Part shown: positions 33,311 to 49,000 of the stretch, piece by piece | How the letters are laid out: every line of letters starts with the position of its first letter | Position numbering within the stretch: the first letter of the stretch is position 1 | Assembly: GCA_028551475.1 (NCBI GenBank) | Contig: CM052355.1 | Coordinates: 14,591,543 to 14,655,542 of the forward strand | Source: Casuarina equisetifolia | Taxonomy: Eukaryota; Streptophyta; Magnoliopsida; Fagales; Casuarinaceae | Length of the DNA stretch: 64,000 nt | Direction: 5' to 3' | Translations under genes and position numbers: made by a program | Notes under the pieces: generated by a model | Databases searched by the model: none | What the model was told of the DNA's origin: nothing | What the model saw: the letters and a program-made list of their open reading frames with translations, nothing else

Positions 33311-34028
33311 GTCCACTTTCAACAGTATTTCCTGGTTATTGTCTAACTCTAACTACCAATTAATGAATTTTTTATACTCTTGAATAATTGTTGTTAAGTC
33401 CAATTTAACTAAAAGCAGCTTCTTCGGCTATATTAGAGAGCACCCAACATATTTTTCCATCTTCCTTCGTGGCTTTGATAAGCTTGAGAGGTGATGACCA
33501 TAACATGACAATAATAGGCACGAAATAGAGGTCCTAACCCTTCCTACCTTTTCTTTGGACTCTAACAATGGCTTCTTTAACTTGCATTAAAGCATGATAA
33601 AGATTCCTTATGTTTCTGTTAATAAGACAGGTAGATTTTATCAAGTTTCCTACAAGTTTTGTTAAATTAGATTCAGTAGGTCTGAAACCTTATGCAGATA
33701 AAGGATATGTAGCATCTGTAACATTTTTCATGTTACTATAAACTAAATTCAAATACCACCTTCAACGAGTCACAACCTTTCAACAAATGAATAAGACTCA
33801 CTATAAATACACCAAAGGCAACTGTACACTGTATGTACATTAACCCAGAGCTCAAGAAATACCCAAATGTTCTTCAGTTGCAATCCCCGCTTTTTCTAGT
33901 TTATTGCAGTTTCCCAAAACTTTCTCTCGCCGACCAGAATCCAGACAGTCAGTTTTGCAAGAAAAGTGGGATGGGTCTCGAAGCTCACAACTCAACACAG
34001 TCATTTTCGTCCTCTTTTACTCGTGTGG
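33311..34028. other. Intergenic region between UGT array and SGR6 3' end
   Basis: About 700 bp 3' of the SGR6 stop codon. It should include the SGR6 3' untranslated region on the minus strand. No other gene or repeat recognised. Confidence 0.5.
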
Positions 34029-37000
34029 TTATTTTTTAGGAGATTCTGAATCATGAGCCCTTCGACTGGATTCGGTGCGATCAAGTCGAGCTGTTCTCCA
34101 TGAGAGTAAATTGGAGGATTTTAGTAACACACCTAGGGCCGAAGAGCATGCTGCTCTAACAATTGCATCTGCTGAGCGACTCAATTTTCCTAACAAAATC
34201 CCAAACACCTGCAAGAAAATGTACAAAAATTAAAACGTGCTCAACGGCCAGATTTCACTTTGCGGCTATAAGAAGATCGGTAGCTGGAAAAGGAAATGCT
34301 TTTACTAAAACGAGGTCCTAGAATTTTAGGCGGGATGGGGACACCAAAAAGTAGCAGCTACATCCGGGGATACCTGCGTATAGTAGCGAGATAAAATGTG
34401 CTGATCATTCGATAGGGAGAGCATGCTACAGGAGAAATAAACAGCATTTGCCTGAATTACTGGCCAAGGTGCATCAAAAGCCTGCCTCAGGACACATGGA
34501 AACAACTCGGTTATGCACAAATTTCACTTTTCAGCAAAAACAATGCTTTCCCTGCTTCCAGCACCATGAATGATCTTAGACCTCGAAGTTGATAAGCAGA
34601 GATGACGAACCAAAGTTAAAAGATCACCATGTATATTAAGATCACCATGTATATTAAGATGCTGATTATCATGACATCTGAAATACCAATATTAAACAGA
34701 AGCTACATTTTACATTAATTAAAGTGTTCTGAGATAGCGGGTGTTATGCAACAGACAATTTCATGAAAGAGAAGTCAAGAAATTCAAGTTAAAAGAATAA
34801 AAAGGGAAGCCGTTCTGGTGTTTGAAGAAAATACTTGAAACTGGTTAACATAAAATAAGAAAAAAACAAAGTTCTCTTCCTTTAATAGGATTGGCACTAG
34901 TCTGATTTGAGTTAATTGCTTTAGTATCAATTACCATATGATCCAAGGCCATACGAATTTCTATTTAATATGAGAGTATTTCAGCAAATGTGAACCTGAA
35001 TTGTGGATGCCATGTAAGCATCAACTCTGGAAGCAAGATTTTGAGTAAGTTGCTTTGTAAAATCTCTGACAAAGTCCACGTAGTCACCTCTTCAAGAGAC
35101 AAGAAACCATAGTGTTATTTTTCCATCACAATAAAGCATCAAAGGATCATTTACATTGTTTCAGAACTTAAATGTTTGAAGATCTATTAATGCATACCTG
35201 TGATCAGAATTGAAACAATGTGTGTTACATACAGCAACCAATCCTTGTGTTTCCATTAAGGGCGAAATCCATTTAAAGGTATTCTGTCGATCAAGAGATC
35301 AAGAGAGCAAGAGAGTCGATCACATCAAAGATTCTCCAGTAGGCTTCATGCCACGAGAAAACAAAAAGGATAGTGAGTAAATACCCGGCATGCCTGTCGG
35401 ACACTAATGTCATCATCATGAAGATGCAGAACTAATCGGGGGATGGCAGCATGTACCTGACAATGGTAAACATGCCAAAAATATAATTAGAGAAAAGGTA
35501 ATATTCCTATATAGTACAAAATATGATTAGAAAGGCAAATGCAAATTACATGAAATGCTACAAGCAAATGTGATAATGATAGACACTAAAGTAGTAGAAG
35601 TTTATCAAAACTTTCGTGAATTTGCTCTTTTGGTCATGCCAACTAGGTCCAATATATTTAAGCTTGAATGACACTTCCTCCACCAAAAGAATGGGATGAA
35701 GGATGAGAAGTTGGATCCAATACCAACGTAGGTACACAAATTTTATACCAGGAGTTATTTGTTTGTGGATATGGTAAGCAATTGAATTATGCCTCATAAG
35801 GTGATTAAAAATGCAGTTACAAATAAAGAATGAGACCAACAAAATGACATAGTTTCTACTTATAGAAGGATACAGAAATGTGTTTGTGATAAAGTGATAA
35901 AGTGCAGCTCTAAATCTTTCAATCCAAAATTCTAGAATGAATAATACTATGAACAAAATTAGCTGGTAAAATAACACTAGGTAAGACACCTGTTCAAGGA
36001 ATGCCTCACGCTGTGCCCCGAATGCATAATTGGTTAATGCTCCAAATGCTGCAAAGGCATTGGCCCGCATCTTTGGGTTCATGGACAACTGTAACAAAAG
36101 ATTCGGTTTTATCTTACCAGTTAGTTTTATGTAGCAATAGGCACAATTCTAAGTAGACATACTCCTAAATTAAATAATAAACAAAAATTACCTGTCAAAT
36201 GACATGGAAAATGCGATATGAAAGATTGGTCTTATCAACTCCCTTGTCCTAAGCTAGGTACGTTCGCATCCTGAACTAAATAGTCATTTGACAGCTATGA
36301 ATTGATTTATTTCATTCCATACTATGACCAGCAAGTTGCAAAGGTCCATGCCCGTGAAAACTTTTAAAAATTGGGTGGAAATTCCACTTTTAAAAACTTT
36401 TAAAGTAGCAATAACAAATTGTTACATATAAAATGAAGATATTGTGCTTCTTTCTTGTGGATCCAAATAACACAAGCTTTTTTTTTGTTTCACTGGGTTG
36501 GGTTAGCAAAAGAGTTCCAGCCCACTAGAATGAATACTACATTGAAACCACCAACAACCTTGATATCCATGCCCAATATAGTCTCATGGGATATTTTTTC
36601 AGGGTCAACTGGAGTATAGGCACAGATTAATTACCTACCATTTTAGCATATCCATAGACCTTCCCTTTTTATCTGTGTACAAAAAATCCCTTTGAAGATC
36701 ACATGCGTATAGCATTTTCCATTTCAAGATCATTTCCATTAAGATTATCAACCGCAATAGAAAGAGACAAATAGGGACGTAATAGTCATTATCCAACTAT
36801 GATGATATACTGCTTTATAGTCATATATTGTTTCAATTTTTGAACCCTCAAGAAAAGCAAAGACTGCCATGTCAGCAAGCTTGACGAAATGCTGGGAAAT
36901 AACCTGGTCTATTCCAGCATAACATCAAATTTGTAAAATCATTTAAGTTGGGTTGCGAGCTCAATGCAAGTGTGACTTTAATTTGGGAACATATCACCAG

Positions 37001-40000
37001 CTAAATCATGATATAGTGATCACAGGGAAGATCTTAGAACCAAGATAACAAATCCGCATTAAATATTTTGAAAGTAAGGGGACCCACTTGAAGATTATGG
37101 AGCCGTAAAGAAAGATTAAGCAAAATGGGTTCCACTGCTGCTTCATTGGGTGATGACTCAAGTATCTAAGACATGTCAAAAGAAAGGGCAAAAAAAATGA
37201 ATCAAGATTAACATGTGAATGAAAAATATAAGTATTCACAAGGGATATTCTAGGAGACAAACACAAAAGAATGGAGTTCACCTTTAGCAAGCATGACACT
37301 GCAGTTAACTGCACAAGTTCATCTAAATCTTCGAGCAAAGCTAATATAACACCCAAAACTTGAGATGTATACTGCAGAATATGAATAGATGGAATCTGCA
37401 GATAGAGAATATAGAAATGGCCTAACAGTTAGCAAGAAAAGAGACCACAAACATATGCAGATACGCATCCCATTTTCAAGGAATATAACAAGTATTATGG
37501 AGAGAACTCATCTTAATACCAGAAAAAACATGAAGGTTGTTTTTTATACACATCAACCGCAAGTATGGAGCACTATTACATTACAACTTGCGAAACCAAA
37601 TTGAAAACCACTATTCTTATAAGCTTCTGTTTATCTTGACATGAAGCAGTTAACAATATAAAAAGCTATATATGTAAATCCGTTTTTGTCTAAAACAATA
37701 ATTTTGATCTTTTGCCAAGTTATCCAGAGCCCCAAAAATGTGAAGAACACATACGGCTCCAGTATTGAGCAATATTATGCAAAAATATTTTTTACATTTA
37801 TTTTAATTATGCAAAATAAATAACTGCAAAAGAAGCAGACAAATGGTTCAGCCCTGTCCCCAAATGATGAAAATGAATGCCACAAAACAATCTTTAGGTT
37901 TGTTTAACATAAAACCTGCACTAGTCCTCTCAAACACAAGCGTCTAACAATTGGTGATTCATCTGAGACATGTCGAGACAAAACCTCCACCATCTCCTCC
38001 AGTAGGGCACCAGATCCACCACTGCATTATTGAGGCGTCTTAAATATAATAACAAACTGAATTAAACATAAACCACTACAATTTAATCACCATAACTAAA
38101 GAAGTTAAAAAAAGTAAATTAACAATAAGCAAGTGATGGGAAAAATCCAACCAGGAGCTCATGAGCAAAAATCAAATATAATTGAAACTAGACAACAGTT
38201 TTTTTTTTTTAAGTAACTCCACAGGCTTCACAGATTTAGTGTGGCCCCACTTGATATGAAAAGAATCCAAAAGGGATAGAAAAGTTAGAAATTAAGATCA
38301 GGGCCTATAAGTTACTTGAACTAAATCACATGGGGCATGGTACAGAGTTCTAAATATAAACATAAACATTTGGAGAAAATTATGCCTTCATGGCCAAAAA
38401 AGGTAGATCTCCAAAAATTATGAAAGATATATTCCCCTAATCATTCAAGCCCTTCCCATAAGATGCGTTTACTCAATGGTCCCTAGATGAACTGATTATT
38501 TTCACCTTTTCTAATCCTACCAGAACATCCACACCATCAAACACTATAATACCAACAAAACATTCCGTACAATATTTAAAGTAATTACTAAAAAAGGGAA
38601 AAAAAAAAAAAACACAAGCAAGAGAGTGCCATTGTGTATGTCGGCTATTCATTACATCATACCTATAGCGAACAAATTCTGACAATGCAGCAGCAGCAGC
38701 TTGTCTTTGGTATCTTTGCCGTTGATTTAGGGATTTACTCAAAATTACACAAATATTTTCAACCTACAGAATTGAAGTTAAACAAAACATCAGTTATTAT
38801 TCTCTATTAATGCTGAATCAGCAAGGTTGCAGTTGCTATGAATTACAACTAAAATATTTGGTCAAACTTGTAAGAGTAAGGTTCAGCGAGGTTTCCAAAG
38901 TTAGAAATGTCTATGGCCTACTCTACATAAGCGTAATCATTCTAAATGGAAGTAATACCCCCAATGAAGCTTTATGAAAGGAGGAATAGCTCTAATGACA
39001 GGTTAAGGAACCCAATACAGGAAAATAAAGGTACAACTACCAGGTTTGTCAAACTTGGTCTTCCTTCTAGACTATAATTGAAATACTTTTATTAAGAATG
39101 TGTATCAAAGCACGCACATCATGCATCATGCATCATACATTCTGAGAGATATGAATAAATTCTAATTTATGGAGCCTTTATCTCGCTAACCCTTCATTCC
39201 TTATTAGAAATGCAGCCAGCTAATGAGCAAAGTTTTGGAAATGCAAGATGTTCCCTTCTCCATCTTGCATACTTGGCTGGAGTCAGGAGCAAAGTGTTAG
39301 AACCCAACTGTCCCATAGTTCCAAAGAAGAAAAATGATAAGTGCCTAGGCGCAAAGGAAAAAAAAAAGAAAGTACAGAGTGTCCCATGATTTCTCTTACC
39401 TAGTAAAGCAGCAAACAAGGTGATAAATTACCAATTCCTTAATTGCCAACTAACATTATTCACAAACCATGCGTATTAACCACCTTCTGGCACTGTATTC
39501 TCATACTTCATTACCTTCTATTGGTTATAGTTTATCAACCACACTAAAATAAATGTAAACAACAAAGTACAACATGTTTAAAGAGTATCCCAAGTAAATT
39601 CCATTACCTCTTTCGGTCTCTTAATAGAAATGCAGCCAGCTATATCTCCAATAAGATTGATCCACCTCTCATTTTCATTTTGCTCTCCATCCCTGGCCAA
39701 TATCTAGACAAAAAAGAACTGATTATCTATCCTTCCGTTTATATTACAAGTCCAACAATCCTAGTCTTCATCCACTGTAATAGACCATAATGTAAATATG
39801 CTTATCTACCTTTCCCATCTCAAGGTCTCCGACACATTCACAGAATGCCTGAAATGCAGGTAGTAAGGCCCTGCAGAAGTTGAAAAAAAGGGAGTACTTA
39901 AAATGTAACAAGCTTAAACAACCAAACTGCACGTGATGATGGATTTACCAAAGATATATGAAGCAGCATATGCTATGTTCTTACCGTAATGGTTCATGCT

Positions 40001-43000
40001 GACCTGTGTTGGCTAGGCCATGACAACTACCCAACTGGAGAGTAAGTTCTGCTAGAACAGAAGCATACTTTTGTTCAACAGCTTTCTTTCCAACTTTACC
40101 ACCACCTCTGCATTAACATCAAATGTTACAAAGCTGCCCAACTCTACAATACAGAAGAAACTTAATAAATTAAGCTGACTAGAGAGACCTGAAAAATGCA
40201 GTGAGAGCAAAAATGCCAGCTTGCAAGATGTCGTGTTCTATCTGACCATCAGTACCAGGGCTAGGGTTCTCTCCTTTCTTTGAATCAGCTTTAAGAATAG
40301 GAATCTGGCTTAGAACAGATATCACATGCTCCAGGAACAAAGGTGAAAGAACCGAATGCTGGGAAAATGCCTATTAAAAAAAGTTATCAAAAATGGGTAC
40401 TTGAGAAGAAACAGACGATAAGAAAGAAGCCAAACAAGAAATACACAATCAGAATATGCATGCATGTATAGATGACCAAATCCTGCGTGTACAAGAAAAG
40501 GAGACACTATCACCACAGCTTGCAGCATTTTGTAAGGAAAGCCATTTTTCCCGTTATCATAAGTATATTTAAAAGAACAGCAAGTATACATGAAATTTAA
40601 ACTGGAGATAGGCAAGAATAAAAGCAAGAATCATCCTGTTAAGTTTTTCACTGTCTCTCTGAACAGAATTCACCTTACTTTGGGAGTGCAACAAGAAAGA
40701 ACATACTCAAACAGCAAATGGTAAAAGTTTATTCAGTATGCAAAATGCATACATATACAAGTATAAACAGAAATATCAATAAATTTTTTCTTTATTCCGA
40801 AAACTTAACCTAATAAGAAATAGCGAATTTAATTCATATAGAGAGAGTATAGCCATAAAAGGATACATAAAAATAATCCAGATGAGAATAGGAGTTCATA
40901 TTTCATAGGCATGGGTGTATTCCTCTTGGGCAGATTTGTAGGCAATAAGAAGCCGAGCATAAGATTTAGGGCAGGTCTCAGGATTGGAGAACAGCGTTTC
41001 ATTCATTCAATCCTCATATTCTTTGTTTCGCAGATCTCATTATTATACTATAGCTCCCCTTCTTAATATCTGTCTCCATCATTCTTACAGCATTAAGAGT
41101 ATAGTAATCAAAAATTCAGAAAACTGGGCTTTTTCTCAACAAACTGAACACTGTCCCAATTAAATCCTGTAATCGTAGATGCAATACAGTAAAACATAAC
41201 TCCTTCAGAAGACCAAACCAGCTCTGTCAAAGAGAGGAAGACTTCTTTCCCAAGTTCCATTTACTGGTTCATGACCAGAACTCCTCATGAGAAGATCAAA
41301 CCTGATTGTTTTCCAAAAATACAGAACAAAATAGAAACAATAACTTCATTCTTTTTTTCTTTTCCCCTGGCACAAAGTTATACAAAAGCCAAAAAACTGC
41401 ATCACTTTTTAGCTTGATTCTTAACCATCAAGATAGTGATTTCTTTTGTCTCTCAGTGCCTTTTATCAATGTCTTTGTTATTCCTCGGTAATTTTAACAT
41501 TAAGTAGGGAAAGAATTGCCTATGTTAATGACTCCGTAATGAGCAAAAGATCACATAATTGATTAACACCCAAGTAACCAGTTAAGGTTTCTGGTAATAT
41601 CACAAACAAGTTAGTTTAAAACTCATCTAGGGTTATTGGGCAGATCTCACTTACAAAATAAATAGCAAGTCTTATAGTGGTAACATCTAAATTACAAAGT
41701 AAATAGCAAGTCTTACAATAACAATTATTTAGTGTGGATAAAGTGTAGATAACATAGAACTTACATAAAACGCATCCAGCATTGACCAGCCACCACGTAA
41801 CCTTGATATGTCCTTTGTCACTATATCCCTTACAGCAGCAGCCAATACTTCATTGAAGACAATTTTTGAACTAGTGTTCTCAGCTAGAGATGAAATCTTT
41901 TGGAAGTTAAGGATAAGCTCAAGAGATACAGAAACTACAGGGAAAAGAAAACCGGCATCTGCATAATCAATCCAGCCAAGCCACACAAAGCTGAAAAAAA
42001 TACATAAAAAAAAAAAGAAGTCCAAACTTTAACACCAAACAGGTTAACAATTAGAAATAATATAAGGATGCGGCACCAAGAGTTTCCAGACGTAAATGCT
42101 TCTCGGTCACATGTACTGTAGCGGAGAGCAAAGATTGGACAGTCCTGTTCGCATATAAATGATTAGTCCTATTTAAAATATAGCAATCCATACTTGGCAG
42201 AAGATACAAGTCCACAATTCTTAAGTTTTTCACAGTTGAAAATTTGTAAGCAGAAAACCTTGAAATATCACTTTCACTCAGCTCATTTCCCCTCCTTGTA
42301 ACAAATTCAATGACAGCTTGTATGACTCCTTCAGCCGACTGCTTGATCTTATCACATATAGCTGATGTACAACCATGTAAGGTAGCAACAAGCTGCAAGA
42401 ACCTCAATGGTAAGCAGAAACTATTGCAGTGTCAATTCCCAATTTTCAACTGTATTTAACATAACAACCCCTCACCTCATCCTTTGTCAGTAAAACACAG
42501 ATAGAGGAAATAATTCTGTTGAAAACCTCAGATGGATCAATAGATGTATCCTGATTACATATGGAAAAAACAAATATCATCCCAGCTTCAGTAAGAAAAT
42601 GGACAGACAAAGAAAATGAACAAAGAGCTTCCAATGATCTTACACTCCTCAAGATGGCTATAACATCCTCAAGGGATGACAAAGCACCATAGGAAACTTC
42701 CATATCCATGACAAAACTAGAAGCTGTGGGCCGGGGAAGTGAAAGAGAGATGCTGAAGAGTTGATCAAGGATCTAGCCAATGACAAGTTGAAGTCTTTTA
42801 CCACATTAAGCAAAGATAAAAAAATGATTTACCACCAATCCTAAAATCATCCCTATACAAATAATGGTAAGTAATACAAGCACAGAAAATCAAATTATTT
42901 GAGACCCTTGAGGTTGCCTGCGAATCACTTACCTGAGCAGAAACTTTTCTTACTTCAGAATCAGTGTCTGCACAACGTGGAAGATACATGACAATCCTAT

Positions 43001-46000
43001 CTCCCAAACACAATGATTCACGAGTTGGCAATACAAATGCCACTGTAAATAGGATAAAAGATAACTGGTATGAGGCAGTGAGAAAAACAAACAATTTGGT
43101 AGCTTTCTTAGGAAAAATTTTTACATGGTAAGTTGGAAAAATTCCCATGTATAACACGGTCAACTTGCTTGCCATGTCCACTGATGCAAACCATCCTAAA
43201 CTTGAGAAGCATCTCACATACTGCACGACAGCCTCTTCTCCTTTGATGCTCCACAGGTGATGAAACATATTGATCAATTTGTCTCAACATATGTAACAGT
43301 TGCTCAGCCCGACTTCTCCCATCTTCCCCACTAAGTGTTAAATTTTTGAGAATTAGAAGAGCTATATATGGTCTCAAAAGAAAAACCTATTAGTATATGT
43401 GGCCAGTCAGAGTCAAAGATGCAGTTCTGTAAAAATGAAGTACATGAAAAGCACTTCTCACTCTTTCAGTCAAATCTTAGAACATTGAGAAAGGATAACG
43501 CTTATGGTCATATCAAAAAAGTTGAAATTGTGTTCAAGCTCAAAACAATTTATTACAAGAAGCTTCGGCCATTGAGAGTGCAAACACATAATTCAAACTC
43601 CTTTTTAAATAAAAGGCATCTTGAACAATTCAGTAATATACTTCAAACTTATTTTAACAAATGCAGGTAAAAACTTGAAGCACAGGGAACAAAATATCAT
43701 CTCCATAAAAATATTCCTCTCATATATTAGACATGGAGTTCCAGTAGAAGCAACTCATGCCAACACATAACGTAATGAACCTGACAACAAACCTCCAAAT
43801 ACATAAACTTTAAATGTTTCAGAGCAATCAGTTCTTACAAATACCTTGTCAGAAGAATTGCACACAAAAGAGTGATAAGGTTGTCAATAAGGGGATTGAC
43901 AACATCTGCCGGATCCTTTGGCAAAGCAAAGAACCCTAAGGTGGCCTGTAAAATTTGCAAAAGATTCATGACATAAAAATAACTGACACATAAAATTCCA
44001 TTGTTAAAGGAAAATAATTCTCATTCAACAAGATTTTAAACCTTCATCACGTGGTTTCTTGTTTCAACAGTCAATTTTGGCTCCACAGAAACCAAGGTGG
44101 TGCAGGCACTTAAAGCAAGGGCCTGCAGGGGTGGGTCAAAAGAGGAAAAATAAAATGATTTTCAACAAAAGTTAAGAAGATATAATAATCTGGTCAAAAA
44201 CATACCTGGGTGTGGAGAAGTTCAAGATTGGAATCAATAAAACCTTCATTGTCATCTTGAGACTCTCGGCCCATTAAGGTCAATACATAATCAAGCATTT
44301 GGTCCCTTCTTTTCAGAGGAAATGATGCACCATTCTCTGCAGCATTAATGACAGCACGACCTGCATAATCAACAACACAATAATAACATCATCTTCACAA
44401 GATTGTAATGAAGTTAATGAGCATAGTGACGTGTAATTTAGCTAAATTTGGCAGTTCTGACAAAGAAAAAGGATATTTTAACTTGCAATAAAAGAAAATT
44501 TAGCATTCCCTAAAACAAAATAGGATCAATATAAAAGAATCCAAAGACTATTTGTGATTTCATTTATTTTTTCTAGAGAAAGCCAAAGGTTTCACACGGC
44601 TCTAAACCCCATACTTTAACTCTTTGAAATGCCTATGCATCTACAAACTCCAAAAATAATTATGAATGTCAAAATGGCAGCATGTGATCCTCAATTTGTC
44701 ACATGATTCACCATTGATAAATACACATGATCTGCTCTATATCCATTATACATGATCCACCTAAATCTTTCCCATTGTTGCTTACCATAAAATCTTGGGA
44801 CAGAAAGTAACGTGATATATTTCTTGCACGAAGCACATTAGCTACCCAAGATAAACTCTCTCTCTCCCCCTAAATATCCCATGGGTGTGCATTATGCACT
44901 CTGATATGCACACACACCACAGATAAACAAGCATGTGCCACAATATATTATCAAGCATCCAGTTGCATAACTGATATGATTGTGATTTCAACCATTAAGA
45001 TATATCTGTTTAAAGCAAATCAGTTTATCATATTCCTTAACCTTTTGGATACATATTAGCGATAGCCTTCAGCAATAATCCCTTTTTGAACTCTAATAGA
45101 ATAAACAATTGAAAAACCTAATGATCCTATCACTGTAGACATCCATGAATACTCACTGAGAGTACCTCAAGAGCAACAGCATCCTTCCGCTATACCCCAA
45201 GCACTAACTCAACACCCAAAAAGTCATTCCAACCAACTCCACCATCGCAAACTTTTCATCAGATTTATCAAAGAAAATACATAAACGAATCAAAATTCCA
45301 AGAAAAAGAATAAATAAAAATAAAAGGTGCAAAATTTTTTTTAAAAAAATCCAAAGGCAGCTGTAATTCATACATATATATTTCAGACGACAGACTATAC
45401 CCACACATCCATGATCACTCAAGTATAGAATGCAGCATGTGTAGAAAAATAAAAAGCTGAAAGTAAGGTAACCTTCTGCAGAAGATATTGGGATGCCATA
45501 TTTTTACATAACTTAAACAGACCTAGTAGATCAATGGCAGTTATAACAGCCTGCTTTGCAGTAGGATGGCGAACATGAAGAAGCCGGGAGAGCATATTAG
45601 TCCCCTGCAAAAGGAACAAACTAATCATAAACAAGGCAAACCAAAACATTAATCCAAGCATGTAGTCAGATTTCCATGATGAAGCATTAAGAGAAAAGGC
45701 AAGACATCGTACAATAAGTGCATCTATTCTGGCTTCAATAACTGTTGGCAGAGCATATTTTGCAGCATACCCATACATTAAAGCCAAAGCAGCATGTATA
45801 TCATCTGACTCTTCTGTTTTAAAACTATCAGAGAAAAAAGATAGGAATCTGCAATAGATGAAGCAATGAGCTTGTTCAATTCAATATCCATAGTTCACAT
45901 GCAATCATGCACATAGACGCATACATATGTAAGAAGGAAGAAAGGAGAGCAAATTAAAATTCAAAAGAAATGTGTGTATGTTTACGTATATATATGTGCG

Positions 46001-49000
46001 GGGCCAAAAAAGAAAAGGTCAGTATACATTCTCATCTTATAAAATAGGAAGAAACCTTTGAAAGAAACTTTGCCCAACATTATCCAAAATATCTTTCAGT
46101 TTGTCCAAAACAGTATCCAAGTGGGATGCTGCAACCTGGAAGTCGTCAAAAGTGATAAGAATGGATGCCTTAGGAAACAGAAATAGTAGACAACAGATTG
46201 AATTCTAAGGTACCAGTCCCATGGCTTTTGCCAGACCGAGCCTGTTCACTGGAATTGCAATGTTAGCTTGTTTGTACATCCAATCTATCTTATCACGAAC
46301 ATAAACCCTGTCATTGACCTTTTGAAGAAGCACACCTAAGCACCTGGGAAAAAAAAATCATAAACTTTATCCTAAGAGTGCATTAAATCTAGAAACAAAG
46401 ATTATTGTGCAAAGAAGTACTCAGGTAGAATATATGCCATATTCTATTTTAATCTTTTTTTTTTCCTTACACAGTACTTATTTCATCTTTAGCTTTCATA
46501 AACTCCACCTTCTATATTTTCCCTATAAATAAACACCAGTATCAAAACTGCATTCAACAATTCACCCAAAATGTAATCTAATCAGTCTTCCCAATGGTGG
46601 ACACAAGTTTCTAAGACCAAACCGCCCTATCTCTTGTCTCTCTTTGTTATTGCTTCTGCTATACCCCTCATATTTTATATTTTATTGTAACGGTTTCTAC
46701 ATATTAAATACATCAAGTATTCAACAAACCTTTTCCCACTCCAATGAGAAGAAAACAAGAATTAATGTCTCTTCTGGTGAAAAAGAAAGAATATCAAGTT
46801 CGACAATGCATCCTTGAATGCGGCAGATAAAAAGGTATTGATACCGGTGCAGAAGTGCAGAATGTTCATCATCAGAAGTATAAAGCTCATATTGTTTGGT
46901 GAATGCATTTCCCAGAGATATCACCCAGCTGGTTTCTTGAATCACATCCAAAGATTCTGCAAGAAACTGTCACCCAGAAACATTAAGATATATTAAAGAT
47001 ACTTGTAATTAACATGTAACTTAGCAGTACATATCTATTTTTGAAGGCACTTAGGAATATGTAGACTGAGTCTTTTGCAACACCTAATATAAGTATGCAC
47101 ATTATAGAACTTTCTGAAATAAGTTAGGTCATTTTGTAGAACCTCTTTGTTGCTCATTTGGAAGAATTGGCTTCAGATTCAAATGCAAAGGAAATCAAAT
47201 TCATGGAATGTCATTTACAGGTCATTTCCAAAATCCCTTACTGAGCTACAATGTATTTACAAGAAGACAATAATCAAGTATACTGATGACAGTAGAGACA
47301 GATATCGTCAAGCAATTCAAGAGACTTACATTTATTATCATGTCATCCCAAGTCTCTTGATAGGAAGAATCCTGCTTTAGGTCTTCCGTGTCACTAACAA
47401 AAGCCTTCATTTTTGGAATCTAGAGCTTAGCAAAGACAAATATTAATCAGATTCTGATGCAAAATCATTTTACGCTACTTTGTAGGTGATATGATAGAGT
47501 GCAATGTGTCTGTTAAGAATCTTACTCCTACGGTTCTAGACCATTTGTTAATGTAAAACCATTACATATACTAGGAAATCTCAAGTGTAGTAAATCTTAT
47601 TACGATGTCAAACATCTCCCTAATCTCACAATGAACTTCAATGAGTAAACATAAGCCACTTTACCTTAATGTTAAAGAGATTCTCTAATGTTTGATATAA
47701 GTTGCCACTTTCATTTAAAGTTACAAAATTTATTTCATTTTCACATCAAATAAGTACTTGTAGCCACGATGCTTCATTAGCTTTTTTGATAACCGAATGG
47801 TAGGTAGTCAATATAAAGCTGAAACCAGTTTTGTGCACATAGCAATATACCTCATCCCGCCAAAACATGTTGATATTTTTTGGGAAAAGAGGTGCTAGAT
47901 AACAAAGGACCTGCAAATCAGTAAAACGAGTGAACAGATATTTCAGAAATACTTATTTCATCAAGCAAAATTATTTTAAGAAGCAGGACAGTTGAAACAA
48001 TGTAGTTCTCTAGCACCAATTCATAAAAGATATACAAATTTCTAATCCAAAAGTTCTGACCTATGGATATAGCCTCGAGAAACATACCCAAATACTCTTC
48101 CTAACATTGAATAGAAAAACCCTCCGCTTCTCTATGTTTTGATGTGTACTTCAGTGTTCCACCCCTTGTTCACAAGTTGGATATGGAATTGATATAGGTA
48201 ACAGGAATTCTAAAGAGACTATTCCCATAAATCATTTTTACATATGACTGGGACCAGAGAAAGCACTCTCCCCTTAATATGCATATTATTGGTGACACAA
48301 AAGACATGCATATACATTTGTTAAACCAGTAACAGACAGCAGATACCTACCGTCAAAATCTGAGTTGCCAGCTGCTCCCTTCCTAGAGGATCATGCAGAA
48401 GCACCACCAGGCGAGCCAAAAGCTCCTAAACACATGTGCACCACTCATATTGCAGAAGTTACTGTCACATAGTGAACAAGTATATCAGGAAGTTAATTGG
48501 CACAAGGGAAGATTCTACCTCGGGACTTGGTATATCAGAGCGAGCTTGACACTCACTAAGCATAGTATCACTATAAGATGATCTATGTCGGCACAATTCT
48601 GAAATACATCGGCAGACCTGGAAAAACAGCAAGCATGTGTTTGATTTTACAAAGGAAAGCAAAGAGATGACACCATACAGAACATCAAGCCATCGTTCAT
48701 ATTTTTGCATCACCAATCCACACATTATCAGTTTGTATTCCCAACAAGAGAAGGCAGGACCACATTAAGAAAAATGCAAATAACCACTGAAGGCATACAC
48801 AGAAAGAACAGTGGAAGCAAGAGGACAGAGATCAATTTCCCTGCATGTAAGAAGCAAGCAATGAGTTTTAGAAGAATTCTTACTGTGGCAGCTGCAGCAG
48901 TATAATCTCGAGGAATAATCATCTTCAACAGAAAAGGCCAAAGTATATGCTGTATAATCACATGGTCAGAAGAAAGATGCTACAGCTGGTTAGGGATATC

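Noticed and set aside
35558..36097. 179-codon frame within SGR6
   Set aside because: Only 35990-36088 is exon. The rest is intron read-through of low-complexity hydrophobic residues.
42072..42076. GT donor at 42076 as the only exon 36 end
   Set aside because: It keeps frame with an alternative acceptor but removes five residues matching the SGR6 family and ignores the strong U12 signals. Kept as an alternative, not the main model.
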